Assembly (NCBI GenBank): GCA_021852225.1
Contig: JAJZOA010000004.1
Span: 1 to 6,152 of the forward strand
Source of the DNA: Planctomycetota bacterium
GTDB lineage: Bacteria > Planctomycetota > Phycisphaerae > WQYP01
Direction: 5' to 3'
Length of the DNA stretch: 6,152 bases
Position 1 is the stretch's first letter; each line of letters starts with the position of its first letter. Position numbers and translations under genes: made by a program. Shown here piece by piece: positions 1-6,152 of the stretch. The notes beneath the pieces are model-generated. The model ran no database searches, had not been told where the DNA came from, and saw nothing but the letters and a program-made list of their open reading frames with translations.

Positions 1-1
1 G

Positions 2-267
2 CCTGTCAGCGGGCGAAGCCATCGGCTCAAGGATCGTGCGGCCCCTGGTAAATGGGCGGGAAGCAACGCACGTACCGAAAGGGATACCATGCCGGAGGAA
101 ACAGTATCTGCCAATATTCCGAGCGGCGGCCAAAATATGCGGATTAAGGCGTAATAGCGATTCCGGAGCAGTTCCGCGAACGGCCCAAAACGGCTCAGGC
201 CAACCGCGCCGCCAGGAAAGCCCTTGACCCGCTGGAAAAACCGGAAAACAAGAATCAAGAATATTGA
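2..267 (+). pseudogene. Possible frameshifted 3' end of an upstream gene
   Basis: The frame starting at base 2 is open from the window edge to a TAA at 152-154 (50 codons). The frame at 148-264 is then open to a TGA at 265-267 and reads as an Ala/Lys/Glu/Arg-rich tail (AIPEQFRERPKTAQANRAAR and onward) with G/C-favoured third positions. The second frame has no ATG, GTG or TTG near its beginning, so it cannot easily be a gene of its own. A -1 shift near 149-154 would join the two into one continuous C-terminus ending 32 bases before the next gene. Alternatively the gene simply ends at 154 and the second frame is chance, or nothing here is coding. I do not recognise a family. An internal ATG at 89 with AAAGGG just upstream could also start a very short peptide. 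Confidence 0.2.
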
Positions 268-284
268 TAAAGAATCGGCGATTC

Positions 285-290
285 AAGGAG
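285..290 (+). promoter_or_regulatory. Shine-Dalgarno site of the serine hydrolase gene
   Basis: AAGGAG lies 9 bases before the ATG at 300. It is the strongest ribosome binding site of the window and decides the start in favour of this ATG over the in-frame TTG at 264, which has no such site at the right distance. Confidence 0.75.
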
Positions 291-299
291 CATAGCGTC

Positions 300-1463
300 A
301 TGAGTATCAGGGTGCCTTATTTGCACCGTCGCGACTTTATGAAATCCGCCAGCGTGTTTTCGGTGGCGGCGGCGGGCATTAAAGCTGCCGTGCCCAAGCC
401 TACGCGGGATGTCAGCCCGATTATCAGGCGTATTTGTACAAACTTTAACATGCCCGCCATGGCGGGGCTTATCCTTCATGGAACAGAGGTGGAAGCTCAA
501 GGCGTAACCGGCGTGCGGGAGCGCGGACGACATGCCAGAGCGACGCTTCACGATCAATGGCATCTGGGGTCGGATACCAAGGCCATGACCGCGACCCTTT
601 GTGCCATGCTTGTTTCGCAAGGCAAAATTGATTGGAACAGCACCCTGGGCAAAATATTCCCCGAGCTTAAAGTTACCATGAATCCGGCCTATCGAACGGT
701 GACGATCTTGCAATTATTAACCATGCGGGCCGGCTGTCCCGGTGAAGGCGCGGCAGGCTGGGTGTGGAACCGTGTTCAAAAGCAGACCCAGCATCTTATC
801 AATGTCCGACAGGAAATAACACGATGGATTTTAACGCGTGTGCCGCAGGCAGCCCCCGGCTCGCGGTTTATATATTCCAATGTGGGATATGTGATCGCCG
901 GCCATATCGCGGAACGTGTCACCGGTGTGGTCTGGGAAAAGCTGATGAAGACTCACATTTTTCTTCCGCTGGGTATGGCCAGTGCGGGTTTCGGAGCGCC
1001 GGGGGTGCATGGCAAACTTGATGAGCCAAGAGGACATGATGCCGCGGGGCGGCCAGTTCCCTTAGGCCCTGGCGATGACAACCCACCCGCCTTGGGGCCC
1101 GCGGGCACAGTGCATGCGTCCATCGATGACTGGGCAAAATTTATCGCATTGCATCTGACGATGGGGCGCGCACACCCCGATTTGTTGCCGGCCAGTGAAT
1201 TTATCCGTTTGCACACGCCTGTGATGGGTAAACCGCCGGAACCTAATTATGCCATGGGTTGGGAAGTGGTGAAGCGTTCATGGGGCGGCGGTACAGTGCT
1301 GACACATAGCGGCAGCAACACGCTGTGGTACTGCACTGCGTGGTTGGCACCACGGCGCAACTTTGCCATATTGGTTAACTGCAATCAAGGCGGCATTCAA
1401 GCTGCCAAAGCCTGCGACGCGGTCTCGGCCGCATTAATCCATAACCACTTAAATCATCTTTAA
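300..1463 (+). CDS. Tat-exported serine hydrolase, class C beta-lactamase/PBP fold
   Basis: The 387-residue product is a member of the beta-lactamase (Pfam Beta-lactamase, PF00144) superfamily of active-site serine enzymes. These include AmpC-type lactamases, DD-peptidases and EstB-like esterases. The N-terminus has a twin-arginine signal, HRRDFMK at residues 9-15, followed by a short hydrophobic Ala-rich stretch (17-30), so export in folded form to the periplasm is expected. The catalytic SxxK motif is SDTK (91-94), the YxN motif is YSN (192-194), and HSG (336-338) stands where AmpC has KTG. All three are intact and in the usual order and spacing. HSG rather than KTG is common in the esterase/peptidase branches, so true beta-lactam resistance is less likely, and the substrate cannot be read from the sequence. 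The start at 300 gives the Tat signal an ordinary position. The gene stands alone: the following gap is 314 bases. Confidence 0.9.
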   Translation: MSIRVPYLHRRDFMKSASVFSVAAAGIKAAVPKPTRDVSPIIRRICTNFNMPAMAGLILHGTEVEAQGVTGVRERGRHARATLHDQWHLGSDTKAMTATLCAMLVSQGKIDWNSTLGKIFPELKVTMNPAYRTVTILQLLTMRAGCPGEGAAGWVWNRVQKQTQHLINVRQEITRWILTRVPQAAPGSRFIYSNVGYVIAGHIAERVTGVVWEKLMKTHIFLPLGMASAGFGAPGVHGKLDEPRGHDAAGRPVPLGPGDDNPPALGPAGTVHASIDDWAKFIALHLTMGRAHPDLLPASEFIRLHTPVMGKPPEPNYAMGWEVVKRSWGGGTVLTHSGSNTLWYCTAWLAPRRNFAILVNCNQGGIQAAKACDAVSAALIHNHLNHL

Positions 1464-1777
1464 TAATATATTCTACCTTAAAATGGCGGCCTATTTCTTT
1501 TCCTTCGCCGGCAACACGCCGATTTACGCCACAGGGCAGCATCTGGGCATTTTGGGGCCGGGGATGGAAGCGGCGTTGGTGAGGACGCGTGGGGCTTTTC
1601 TGCGGGCCAGGGTTTTGGGCGTACAATGTAATGGTGAAGGGCGGACAAAGCAGCCGCGATGTGGCGGTACGGCCCTGCGCCACTAAAATGACACCAGCCG
1701 TTCGTGTTGTTTTGGCCAACCTATCGCCGCGACGTGGCGACGTACCTATTCCAATTTGGACTAACGGGGGTTAAACA
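1464..1777. other. Intergenic gap without a convincing gene
   Basis: The 314 bases between the hydrolase and the first membrane protein hold no RNA gene or strong terminator that I can recognise. Reading frames on both strands stay open mainly because stop codons are rare in this G/C-rich stretch. The best of them (1483-1686, + strand, 67 codons from ATG) has no Shine-Dalgarno site and matches nothing I know. A small inverted repeat, TCGCC/GGCGA at 1724-1728 and 1736-1740, has no T run after it. The bases just after the hydrolase stop (1461-1475) are A/T-rich. Confidence 0.5.
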
Positions 1778-2179
1778 ATGGGTAGTAAATCAGATGGAAG
1801 GTATGATTCCTTTATTGCCGCCATTGCGACGGCGGCGGTTTTTGCGTGGTCGGCTCTGTTGATTTGTTCAGACCGGGTTGATCGATTGCGGCATTATTTC
1901 CAAACGCAATATCCCAACGTTTCGACCGAGGGTGCCATTCCGATGCGCTGGCCAAACGAAATTGGATTGTGGCATGAGTTCCTGCACGCAGCCGATTCGG
2001 GGTTATTTTTTCTGGTGGCGGCGACCATGCTAACTGGGACGACACTGGTCAGCATTTTGCGCATCATGCGAGCCTCACGGAAGGGGAGCGAACAGGCTGT
2101 CCCGGTATTGATTCTTGCGATGGGGTGGATAATCCTGATCTGGCAAATGACGCATTTACCTGGGGCCTATGAATTCTGA
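1778..2179 (+). CDS. Small membrane protein of unknown function, three predicted helices
   Basis: I do not recognise this 133-residue protein. It has three hydrophobic segments long enough to cross the membrane: about residues 11-30, 74-96 and 107-123. Between the first two is a polar loop of about 45 residues with Asp/Arg/His and Trp (SDRVDRLRHYFQ, then MRWPNEIGLWHEFLHAADSG). The basic stretch RIMRASRKG (95-103) after the second helix suggests that this short loop is cytoplasmic. By the positive-inside rule the N-terminus would then also be cytoplasmic and the large loop would need to be outside. The ATG at 1778 is preceded by GGGGG at 1766-1770, 7 bases away, a weak ribosome binding site. 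The next gene starts 66 bases after the stop on the same strand, so the two may be co-transcribed. The coding call rests on the long open frame, clean hydrophobic pattern and spacing. Confidence 0.7.
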   Translation: MGSKSDGRYDSFIAAIATAAVFAWSALLICSDRVDRLRHYFQTQYPNVSTEGAIPMRWPNEIGLWHEFLHAADSGLFFLVAATMLTGTTLVSILRIMRASRKGSEQAVPVLILAMGWIILIWQMTHLPGAYEF

Positions 2180-2233
2180 CCTCTCGTCCATCGCTGAATT
2201 TTCACACACACATGCGGCCATGTCGCATCGGGT

Positions 2234-2237
2234 GAGG
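2234..2237 (+). promoter_or_regulatory. Shine-Dalgarno site of the second membrane protein gene
   Basis: GAGG, within GTGAGGA, lies 8 bases before the ATG at 2246. It supports that ATG rather than the in-frame TTG at 2240, which would be only 2 bases from it. Confidence 0.6.
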
Positions 2238-2245
2238 AATTGACA

Positions 2246-3070
2246 ATGAATGTTGCAAAAATATGGATCGCGATTGTTTCGGTTGTGTTTGTGATTGACA
2301 TTACCATGGTGGCAGTCTGCAGTAATATACCGTTACCGCCAGCGGCGGCGCTGCTAATTTCGGCCGCAGTCCTGATTCCAATCAACGCCTGTGCCCTTAT
2401 TTGCAGCGTGCTGGCCGCGAAAAAGGCGGCAGGCGAATGGGCGGGAACGCCTCAGGCGGTGGGCGTTTCGTTATTGATCATGTTATGTGGATCGGTATTA
2501 AGTCTTTCAATCATTCCCACGAATATGGTGCTTCGGCTGAACCGTGATGAATGGAGGCGGGTAGGGCCGCTATTGCCGCCGCTTAGCGGGATTGCGGTCA
2601 GGGCTTACCGCGCGGCAATGGCACACGGCGGCCTGTATCCGGAAAAGTTGAAATTATTGCCGGAAAAGCCTGTGAATGAGTCAGCTTCCGGGCGCAAAAC
2701 ACCGGGGCGAGTTTTACATTTAACGGCGGCTGGCCTGGTTAGCACGCTTCGGATGGTTTACGCAGGCCAAGGGGTGAAAGTGAGAATGTTAAACGGATTT
2801 GTTCCGGTTGGCAGCGGGCCGGTGGTTCTGAATTCGCAGTTCCGTGCACCTCCACCTTTGGCGATTCTGGTTGGCCGGGCGGTTTGGGACAGGAGCTGGG
2901 GCCGAGTCCATTATGTTGTGCTGGCAGATGGTGTGGTCATGTTGATTCCCCAAGAAAGATGGGACCATTTTGTCAGGGCGCAAAACCGTTTGCGGGCGAA
3001 ATATAACATACCGCCATTCCCAGTGTCGCCCTGGGCCAGCGCGCCCGAGCCAAAGAAGACTACGGGCTAA
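2246..3070 (+). CDS. Membrane-anchored protein of unknown function with a C-terminal soluble domain
   Basis: This 274-residue product has three N-terminal hydrophobic segments (about residues 5-25, 33-57 and 71-93) and then a soluble domain of roughly 180 residues. Basic and acidic residues follow the third helix directly (RLNRDEWRRVG, 97-107). The soluble part begins with a helix-like stretch (GIAVRAYRAAMAHGGLYPEKL, 115-135), has a Pro/Gly-rich middle, and contains a beta-hairpin-like segment RVHYVVLADGVVMLIPQERW (220-239), followed by a charged helix and a Pro/Lys-rich tail. The VLADGVV part resembles the ADG-H-V hairpin ending many planctomycete prepilin-like (H-X9-DG) proteins, and the AAMAHGGLYPEKL part recalls the same group. 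However, no prepilin cleavage motif is present and the N-terminus has three helices rather than one, so this is only a resemblance. It follows the smaller membrane protein by 66 bases and is followed by a 236-base gap. Confidence 0.75.
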   Translation: MNVAKIWIAIVSVVFVIDITMVAVCSNIPLPPAAALLISAAVLIPINACALICSVLAAKKAAGEWAGTPQAVGVSLLIMLCGSVLSLSIIPTNMVLRLNRDEWRRVGPLLPPLSGIAVRAYRAAMAHGGLYPEKLKLLPEKPVNESASGRKTPGRVLHLTAAGLVSTLRMVYAGQGVKVRMLNGFVPVGSGPVVLNSQFRAPPPLAILVGRAVWDRSWGRVHYVVLADGVVMLIPQERWDHFVRAQNRLRAKYNIPPFPVSPWASAPEPKKTTG

Positions 3071-3244
3071 TGTCCACTTTACAGCGCCCCTGCGGATCGT
3101 GGTGCAGCAAATATTCATGCTAATGGAGAATTGCGTGGCTTAAAACGCCCGGATTTCTGTCGGAAACCCATCGATTGTGCCCTATTTTCGCATCCCGATA
3201 AACACCGACACACCCCCCTTCGGGCCTGACTTTACAACCTACAG

Positions 3245-3272
3245 GTGACAGCCCCCGTCGTCCTGCTATTAT
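3245..3272 (+). promoter_or_regulatory. Candidate sigma-70 type promoter for the MlaD-type gene
   Basis: GTGACA (3245-3250) and TATTAT (3267-3272) each match five of six consensus bases and are separated by 16 bases. Transcription would start around 3279, about 28 bases before the ATG at 3307. An inverted repeat CCTGC/GCAGG (3262-3266 and 3278-3282) frames the -10 element, and CAGGTGA occurs both at 3242-3248 and at 3279-3285. These could be operator sequence or chance. Confidence 0.4.
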
Positions 3273-3306
3273 AGTACGCAGGTGATTTTGCAGGATAGAA
3301 TCCCAC

Positions 3307-4353
3307 ATGAATGAAAAAACACGAAACTCTATAGTCGGCTTGACGGTCTTAATAGCCTTGGGCCTTGTGACCTGGGGCGCATTTTTGCTCGGACGGCTGC
3401 CGACGATTGGCCCCGGTGCCCCCTATCTGGTCACGGTGGAATCCCCCAGTGCCGACGGTTTGGTTTATGGAGACAGCGTCAGCCTGAATGGCGTTAACGT
3501 GGGAACCGTGCGCAGCGTTGCCCTCGGAAAAAACATGCAGGGAGCCATTCTGGTACTTGGCATATCCAGCCAATATCACCTGCCCATGAATACCACGGTC
3601 CGCATTGCGTCCAAAACCATCGGATCTCCCTATGTTTCGCTTTTTGTACCACCGGGTGCCCCTCTAAAATATCTTCCCACAGACGGCACCGCCAATCTTC
3701 ATGCTTCAGTGGCCTCGGGAAGCCTGATTCCACATTCATTCGCCTCCGATTTTACCGCCATTCGTAATCAGTTCTCCGTTCTTAGCACAAAGTTAGACCG
3801 CGTAGCCGACGACCTGCATTCCCTGCTTCGTCCGGCGGCCCTGGCCGGGCCGCACATACCAGGTGATATGCAAGGCGACATGGGCAACATCAGCGCCCTG
3901 ATTCAACGCCTGAACAAAACGGTGGAAGCCGTCAACGGCCTGCTGACCGACAAAAAACTTCAGGGGCAGGTTCGGGAAATTGTGGCCAATGCCGCCGTAT
4001 CCGCCAGGGAACTCGCCGCCACGCTCAAGCGTCTGAATTCCACCGTCACGCGATTTGACTCGGTGATGGACAAAGCCGGCACAACCGCTGCCGACATTGA
4101 CACCGTCGCCAAAACCGCCAACAACCGGCTAATCACAGTGAGTCTGCAAGTCACGCGGGTGCTGGAGCACTTAAACAACATTACAACTTCTATCGCGCAG
4201 GGCCACGGCACCGCCGGACACCTGGTAAAAGACCCGCGGCTCTACAATGCCCTCCTGGACCTCACCCATCGACTTAAAAAAACAGTCGACAGCCTCCATG
4301 CGCTGGTTAAACAGATCAAGGCGGAAGGTTTTGCTGTCCATGTTGGCGTGTAA
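3307..4353 (+). CDS. MlaD family protein (MCE domain), membrane-anchored
   Basis: This 348-residue protein has the standard MCE/MlaD architecture. It has a short cytoplasmic N-terminus (MNEKTRNSIVG), one transmembrane helix (about residues 9-29), a periplasmic MCE domain (about 38-120) and a long helical C-terminal region (about 145-345). The family signature is visible in VSLNGVNVGTVRSV (58-71) and in the following strands ending SPYVSLFVPPG (107-117). The late segment GTAGHLVKDPRLYNALLDL (301-319) is a typical MlaD-family C-terminal motif. Family members form hexameric rings that carry phospholipid or other hydrophobic substrates between inner and outer membranes with an MlaE permease and MlaF ATPase. 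Neither partner gene is in this window, so it may act with a transporter encoded elsewhere. The ribosome binding site is weak (AGGA at 3292-3295, 11 bases before the ATG). A promoter candidate lies just upstream, and a methyltransferase gene follows after 38 bases. Confidence 0.9.
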   Translation: MNEKTRNSIVGLTVLIALGLVTWGAFLLGRLPTIGPGAPYLVTVESPSADGLVYGDSVSLNGVNVGTVRSVALGKNMQGAILVLGISSQYHLPMNTTVRIASKTIGSPYVSLFVPPGAPLKYLPTDGTANLHASVASGSLIPHSFASDFTAIRNQFSVLSTKLDRVADDLHSLLRPAALAGPHIPGDMQGDMGNISALIQRLNKTVEAVNGLLTDKKLQGQVREIVANAAVSARELAATLKRLNSTVTRFDSVMDKAGTTAADIDTVAKTANNRLITVSLQVTRVLEHLNNITTSIAQGHGTAGHLVKDPRLYNALLDLTHRLKKTVDSLHALVKQIKAEGFAVHVGV

Positions 4354-4391
4354 CCGGACCACCAGAATTGCAGATCGGGCACGGTTGAGCC

Positions 4392-5246
4392 ATGTCTCTT
4401 AAACCCAATCCGTCACCGCCAGAGCGTTGCCGCCCCATGGCAGCATCACCCACCATTCCTGGCCGCGGACAAACCGACCGCGATGTACTTGAGGCCCGCG
4501 CAATCGCCTGGGCCTCGCGGCCGGTATTGCGAGCCGTGTACGCCGACTACTTCCGTCAAATGATTGAGGCCCTGGCCACCCGGCGGACCGACCCCGCTCG
4601 CCCCCACGGTCTGGTGCTGGAACTGGGCGGTGGCGCCGGCCATTTCCGCGCCAGTTACCCCACCGCCATTGTAACCGACCTGGTACCAAGCACACATATT
4701 GACATGGCAATTGATGCAATGAGACTCCCCCTTCCCGACGCCTGCATCGACAACATTGTGCTTCACGATGTTCTCCATCATCTTCCCTTTCCTCTGGTCT
4801 TTCTGGCTGAGGCCGCCCGCGTGCTGACCCCCGGCGGACGTGTTGTCATGATTGAACCTTATATTTCTGTGGTATCCGGCGTCTGCTATCGGCTGGCTCA
4901 TCCCGAACCGGTAAATATGCGCGCGCCGCTTTTTCCGCCCGCATCCAACAGCGCCGCGCCCCATCCGGTGGCAGTCCTTGGCCAAGGCGCGTTTGCCAGT
5001 AATCAGGCCATTCCCACACTGCTGTTTTTCAAATACGCCGCCGATTTTGCACGCCGGTGCCCCGAACTTTCGCTGATTCACCGAAGTGTCCACAGCATGA
5101 TTATTTACCCGCTTTCCGGCGGATTTTCCAAACCTGTTCTGCTGCCGCGCATCGCGCTGCCCGCCGCCCGGAAAATGGAAAGCTGGCTGTCGCCTCTGGC
5201 CCCCTGGCTCGGTTTCCGCATGTTGATCGTGCTCGAAAAAAGATAG
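4392..5246 (+). CDS. Class I SAM-dependent methyltransferase (Methyltransf_11 type)
   Basis: This 284-residue protein has a Rossmann-fold SAM-binding core. Motif I is LELGGGAG (76-83), the acidic second strand includes TDLVPS (95-100), and DAMRLPLPDACIDNIVLHDV (108-127) followed by LHHL (128-131) is the typical post-II/III region of Methyltransf_11/UbiE-like enzymes. LTPGGRVVMIEP (145-156) is the motif before the fifth strand. Residues 157-284 form a C-terminal cap with a hydrophobic end (WLSPLAPWLGFRMLIVLEKR). This layout recalls methyltransferases found near surface-polysaccharide or glycosyltransferase genes, but the acceptor cannot be deduced. The first 30 residues are Pro-rich and poorly ordered, and no good Shine-Dalgarno site precedes the ATG at 4392. 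The in-frame ATG at 4437 is an alternative start, shortening the protein by 15 residues without touching the domain. It probably shares a transcript with the MlaD-type gene 38 bases upstream. Confidence 0.88.
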   Translation: MSLKPNPSPPERCRPMAASPTIPGRGQTDRDVLEARAIAWASRPVLRAVYADYFRQMIEALATRRTDPARPHGLVLELGGGAGHFRASYPTAIVTDLVPSTHIDMAIDAMRLPLPDACIDNIVLHDVLHHLPFPLVFLAEAARVLTPGGRVVMIEPYISVVSGVCYRLAHPEPVNMRAPLFPPASNSAAPHPVAVLGQGAFASNQAIPTLLFFKYAADFARRCPELSLIHRSVHSMIIYPLSGGFSKPVLLPRIALPAARKMESWLSPLAPWLGFRMLIVLEKR

Positions 5247-5263
5247 CGGCGGCGGGTTGCCGC
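5236..5263 (-). terminator. Weak candidate terminator read on the - strand
   Basis: Read on the - strand, GCGGC/GCCGC (5263-5259 and 5253-5249, loop of 5) forms a G/C-rich hairpin. It is followed after 7 bases by six T (5241-5236). The gap between stem and T run is larger than in a good intrinsic terminator, and the site is about 140 bases past the ymdB stop, overlapping the end of the methyltransferase gene. It could end ymdB transcription or be chance. Confidence 0.25.
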
Positions 5264-5311
5264 GCGGATGCGACCTGTGGGTTCTTTGATCCGATTCTAT
5301 GCCGTCAAACA

Positions 5312-5328
5312 TCATTCCATTTGAATGA
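5312..5328. repeat. Small inverted repeat in the convergent gap
   Basis: TCATTC and GAATGA (6-base arms, 5-base loop) make a perfect but A/T-rich hairpin between the two convergent genes. There is no T run directly after it on either strand. A second pair, CGATGA/TCATCG at 5374-5379 and 5392-5397, lies directly beyond the ymdB stop and may structure the end of that transcript. Confidence 0.3.
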
Positions 5329-5402
5329 CATCATGTTTTATTCGAACGCACTCTGCGAAACGAATGTGCCACACGATGAGCGTAACGGAGTTCATCGGCA
5401 AT

Positions 5403-6152
5403 TTACTGACTGTCGTTGGCGTGCCGGCCGCCATCATCCGCATCATAGGCAGTTGTCGCTGCCGTGGCATGCAGTTCACACCGCACAGATGACAGGGCCT
5501 TGCCGGTCTGTTCGTCGATGGTCGCCAACAGCCCGCACAAGCGCGGATCACCCGTGGCCACGTCGAAATGATGCGGCATCCCTGTAATCAGGTGTTTTAA
5601 AACGCGATCCTTGCGGCGTCCCAGAACGCTGTCATACGGACCAGTCATGCCCACATCTGACACAAATGCCGTCCCGCCTGGCAGAATCCGTCCGTCCGCG
5701 GTCGGCGTGTGCGTGTGGGTGCCAAAATTAATGGATACCCGCCCATCCAGATGCCATCCCATCGCGATTTTTTCACTGCTGGCATCGGCATGAAAATCCA
5801 CCACCCGAATTTTTATATCCCGCGGGATTTCCTCCAGCATGCGATCAATCCGCGCGAACGGATCGTCCATCGGATTCATATACACGCGCCCCATCACCTG
5901 CAATACCGCAATGCGAACACCTTTGGCTGTCTGCCGAACCGTCCAGCCCCGGCCAATGGACAGCGGGGGATAATTGCCCGGCCGGATCAGTCGATCCGAG
6001 CTTTCCAGCAGCGGCAATATTTCCCGTTTCCGGTACGTATGGTCTCCCATGGTGCAGACATCGACACCGGTGGCGAGAATTTTTTCGAAAATCGGAGGCG
6101 TTAGCCCTGAACCAGCCGCGGAATTTTCCGCATTGGCCACCACAAAATCGAT
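5403..6152 (-). CDS. ymdB: YmdB family metallophosphoesterase (TIGR00282 type), N-terminus beyond the window
   Basis: The frame is open to the right edge and lacks its beginning: 249 residues are visible, and about 30-35 N-terminal ones, including the first metal-binding Asp, lie outside. The protein matches the B. subtilis YmdB/TIGR00282 family of dinuclear-metal phosphodiesterases, unrelated to the E. coli macrodomain protein of the same name. YmdB acts on cyclic nucleotides and affects biofilm and motility choice in Bacillus. Family landmarks, numbered from the first visible residue, are VANAEN (5-10, with the Glu-Asn metal ligands at 9-10), MGDH (35-38), LIRPGNYPP (55-63), VVDFHADASSEK (117-128, His121), GTHTHTPTADGRILPGG (144-160, His146 and His148) and FVSDVGMTGPYD (163-174). 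The Asn usual before the catalytic His (GNH) is Asp here. The GTG at 6141-6143 is internal, not the start. The end carries about 20 extra residues rich in Ala/Asp. It is convergent with the methyltransferase gene. Confidence 0.93.
   Translation of the reverse strand: MDFVVANAENSAAGSGLTPPIFEKILATGVDVCTMGDHTYRKREILPLLESSDRLIRPGNYPPLSIGRGWTVRQTAKGVRIAVLQVMGRVYMNPMDDPFARIDRMLEEIPRDIKIRVVDFHADASSEKIAMGWHLDGRVSINFGTHTHTPTADGRILPGGTAFVSDVGMTGPYDSVLGRRKDRVLKHLITGMPHHFDVATGDPRLCGLLATIDEQTGKALSSVRCELHATAATTAYDADDGGRHANDSQ

Noticed and set aside
224..269. TTGACC at 224-229 as a -35 element for the hydrolase gene
   Set aside because: No acceptable -10 hexamer lies 16-19 bases downstream.
1483..1686. 67-codon + strand ORF between the hydrolase and the first membrane protein
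   Set aside because: It has no Shine-Dalgarno site and no recognisable family. Overlapping frames on both strands are also open in this G/C-rich stretch, so an open frame carries little weight.
1375..1719. 114-codon - strand ORF overlapping the end of the hydrolase gene
   Set aside because: It overlaps the well-supported hydrolase gene, is Arg/Pro-rich in the way of antisense shadow frames, and matches no known family.
2210..2223. Inverted repeat ACATG/CATGT between the two membrane protein genes
   Set aside because: The stem is only 5 bases, there is no T run, and it lies just upstream of the next ribosome binding site, so it is not a credible terminator.
3120..3308. 62-codon - strand ORF in the gap before the MlaD-type gene
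   Set aside because: It has no domain, overlaps the promoter region of the MlaD-type gene and ends within a gap that otherwise looks regulatory.
4446..5315. 289-codon - strand ORF covering the whole methyltransferase gene
   Set aside because: It is longer than the methyltransferase frame, but its composition (Gly/His/Gln/Arg-rich, no domain) is that of a shadow frame. The + strand frame has clear SAM-binding motifs.
1..6152. Mobile elements, CRISPR arrays, tRNA or rRNA genes, toxin-antitoxin or defence genes
   Set aside because: I searched by eye on both strands for spaced direct repeats, terminal inverted repeats, tRNA arm sequences and typical protein families, and found none.

Overview
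This is a 6.15 kb chromosomal-looking window with a moderately high GC content. It carries five complete genes on the + strand and one gene on the - strand that runs off the right edge. Left to right they are: a Tat-exported serine hydrolase of the class C beta-lactamase/penicillin-binding-protein fold (300-1463), two unrecognised multi-pass membrane proteins (1778-2179 and 2246-3070), an MCE/MlaD-family protein (3307-4353), a class I SAM-dependent methyltransferase (4392-5246), and, convergent with it, the C-terminal part of a YmdB-family (TIGR00282-type) metallophosphoesterase (5403 to the edge).

The organism is probably a Gram-negative, double-membraned bacterium, because an MlaD-type protein is present. 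The arrangement of long, loosely packed genes, the style of the MlaD C-terminus and the VLADG segment of the third protein remind me of Planctomycetota (possibly Phycisphaerae-like). This is an impression from memory and not a measured result. No transposase, integrase, phage gene, CRISPR array, tRNA or rRNA was seen.

Layout: bases 1-267 hold a possible degraded or frameshifted end of an upstream gene. The hydrolase starts at a clear Shine-Dalgarno site. A 314-base gap (1464-1777) has no convincing gene. The two membrane proteins are 66 bases apart and may be co-transcribed. A 236-base gap precedes the MlaD-type gene and contains the best promoter candidate of the window. The MlaD-type and methyltransferase genes are 38 bases apart and probably form one transcript. 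The 156-base convergent gap to ymdB contains several small hairpins.

Functionally, several of the products concern the cell envelope (an exported hydrolase, membrane proteins, a lipid-transport type MCE protein). The methyltransferase resembles those often seen with surface-polysaccharide genes. YmdB is a cytosolic cyclic-nucleotide phosphodiesterase type enzyme and appears unrelated to its neighbours. I do not see a clear novel system. The more interesting points are the orphan MlaD-type protein paired with a methyltransferase, the unrecognised membrane protein pair, the Asn-to-Asp change in the metal motif of the YmdB-like enzyme, and the broken reading frame at the left edge.
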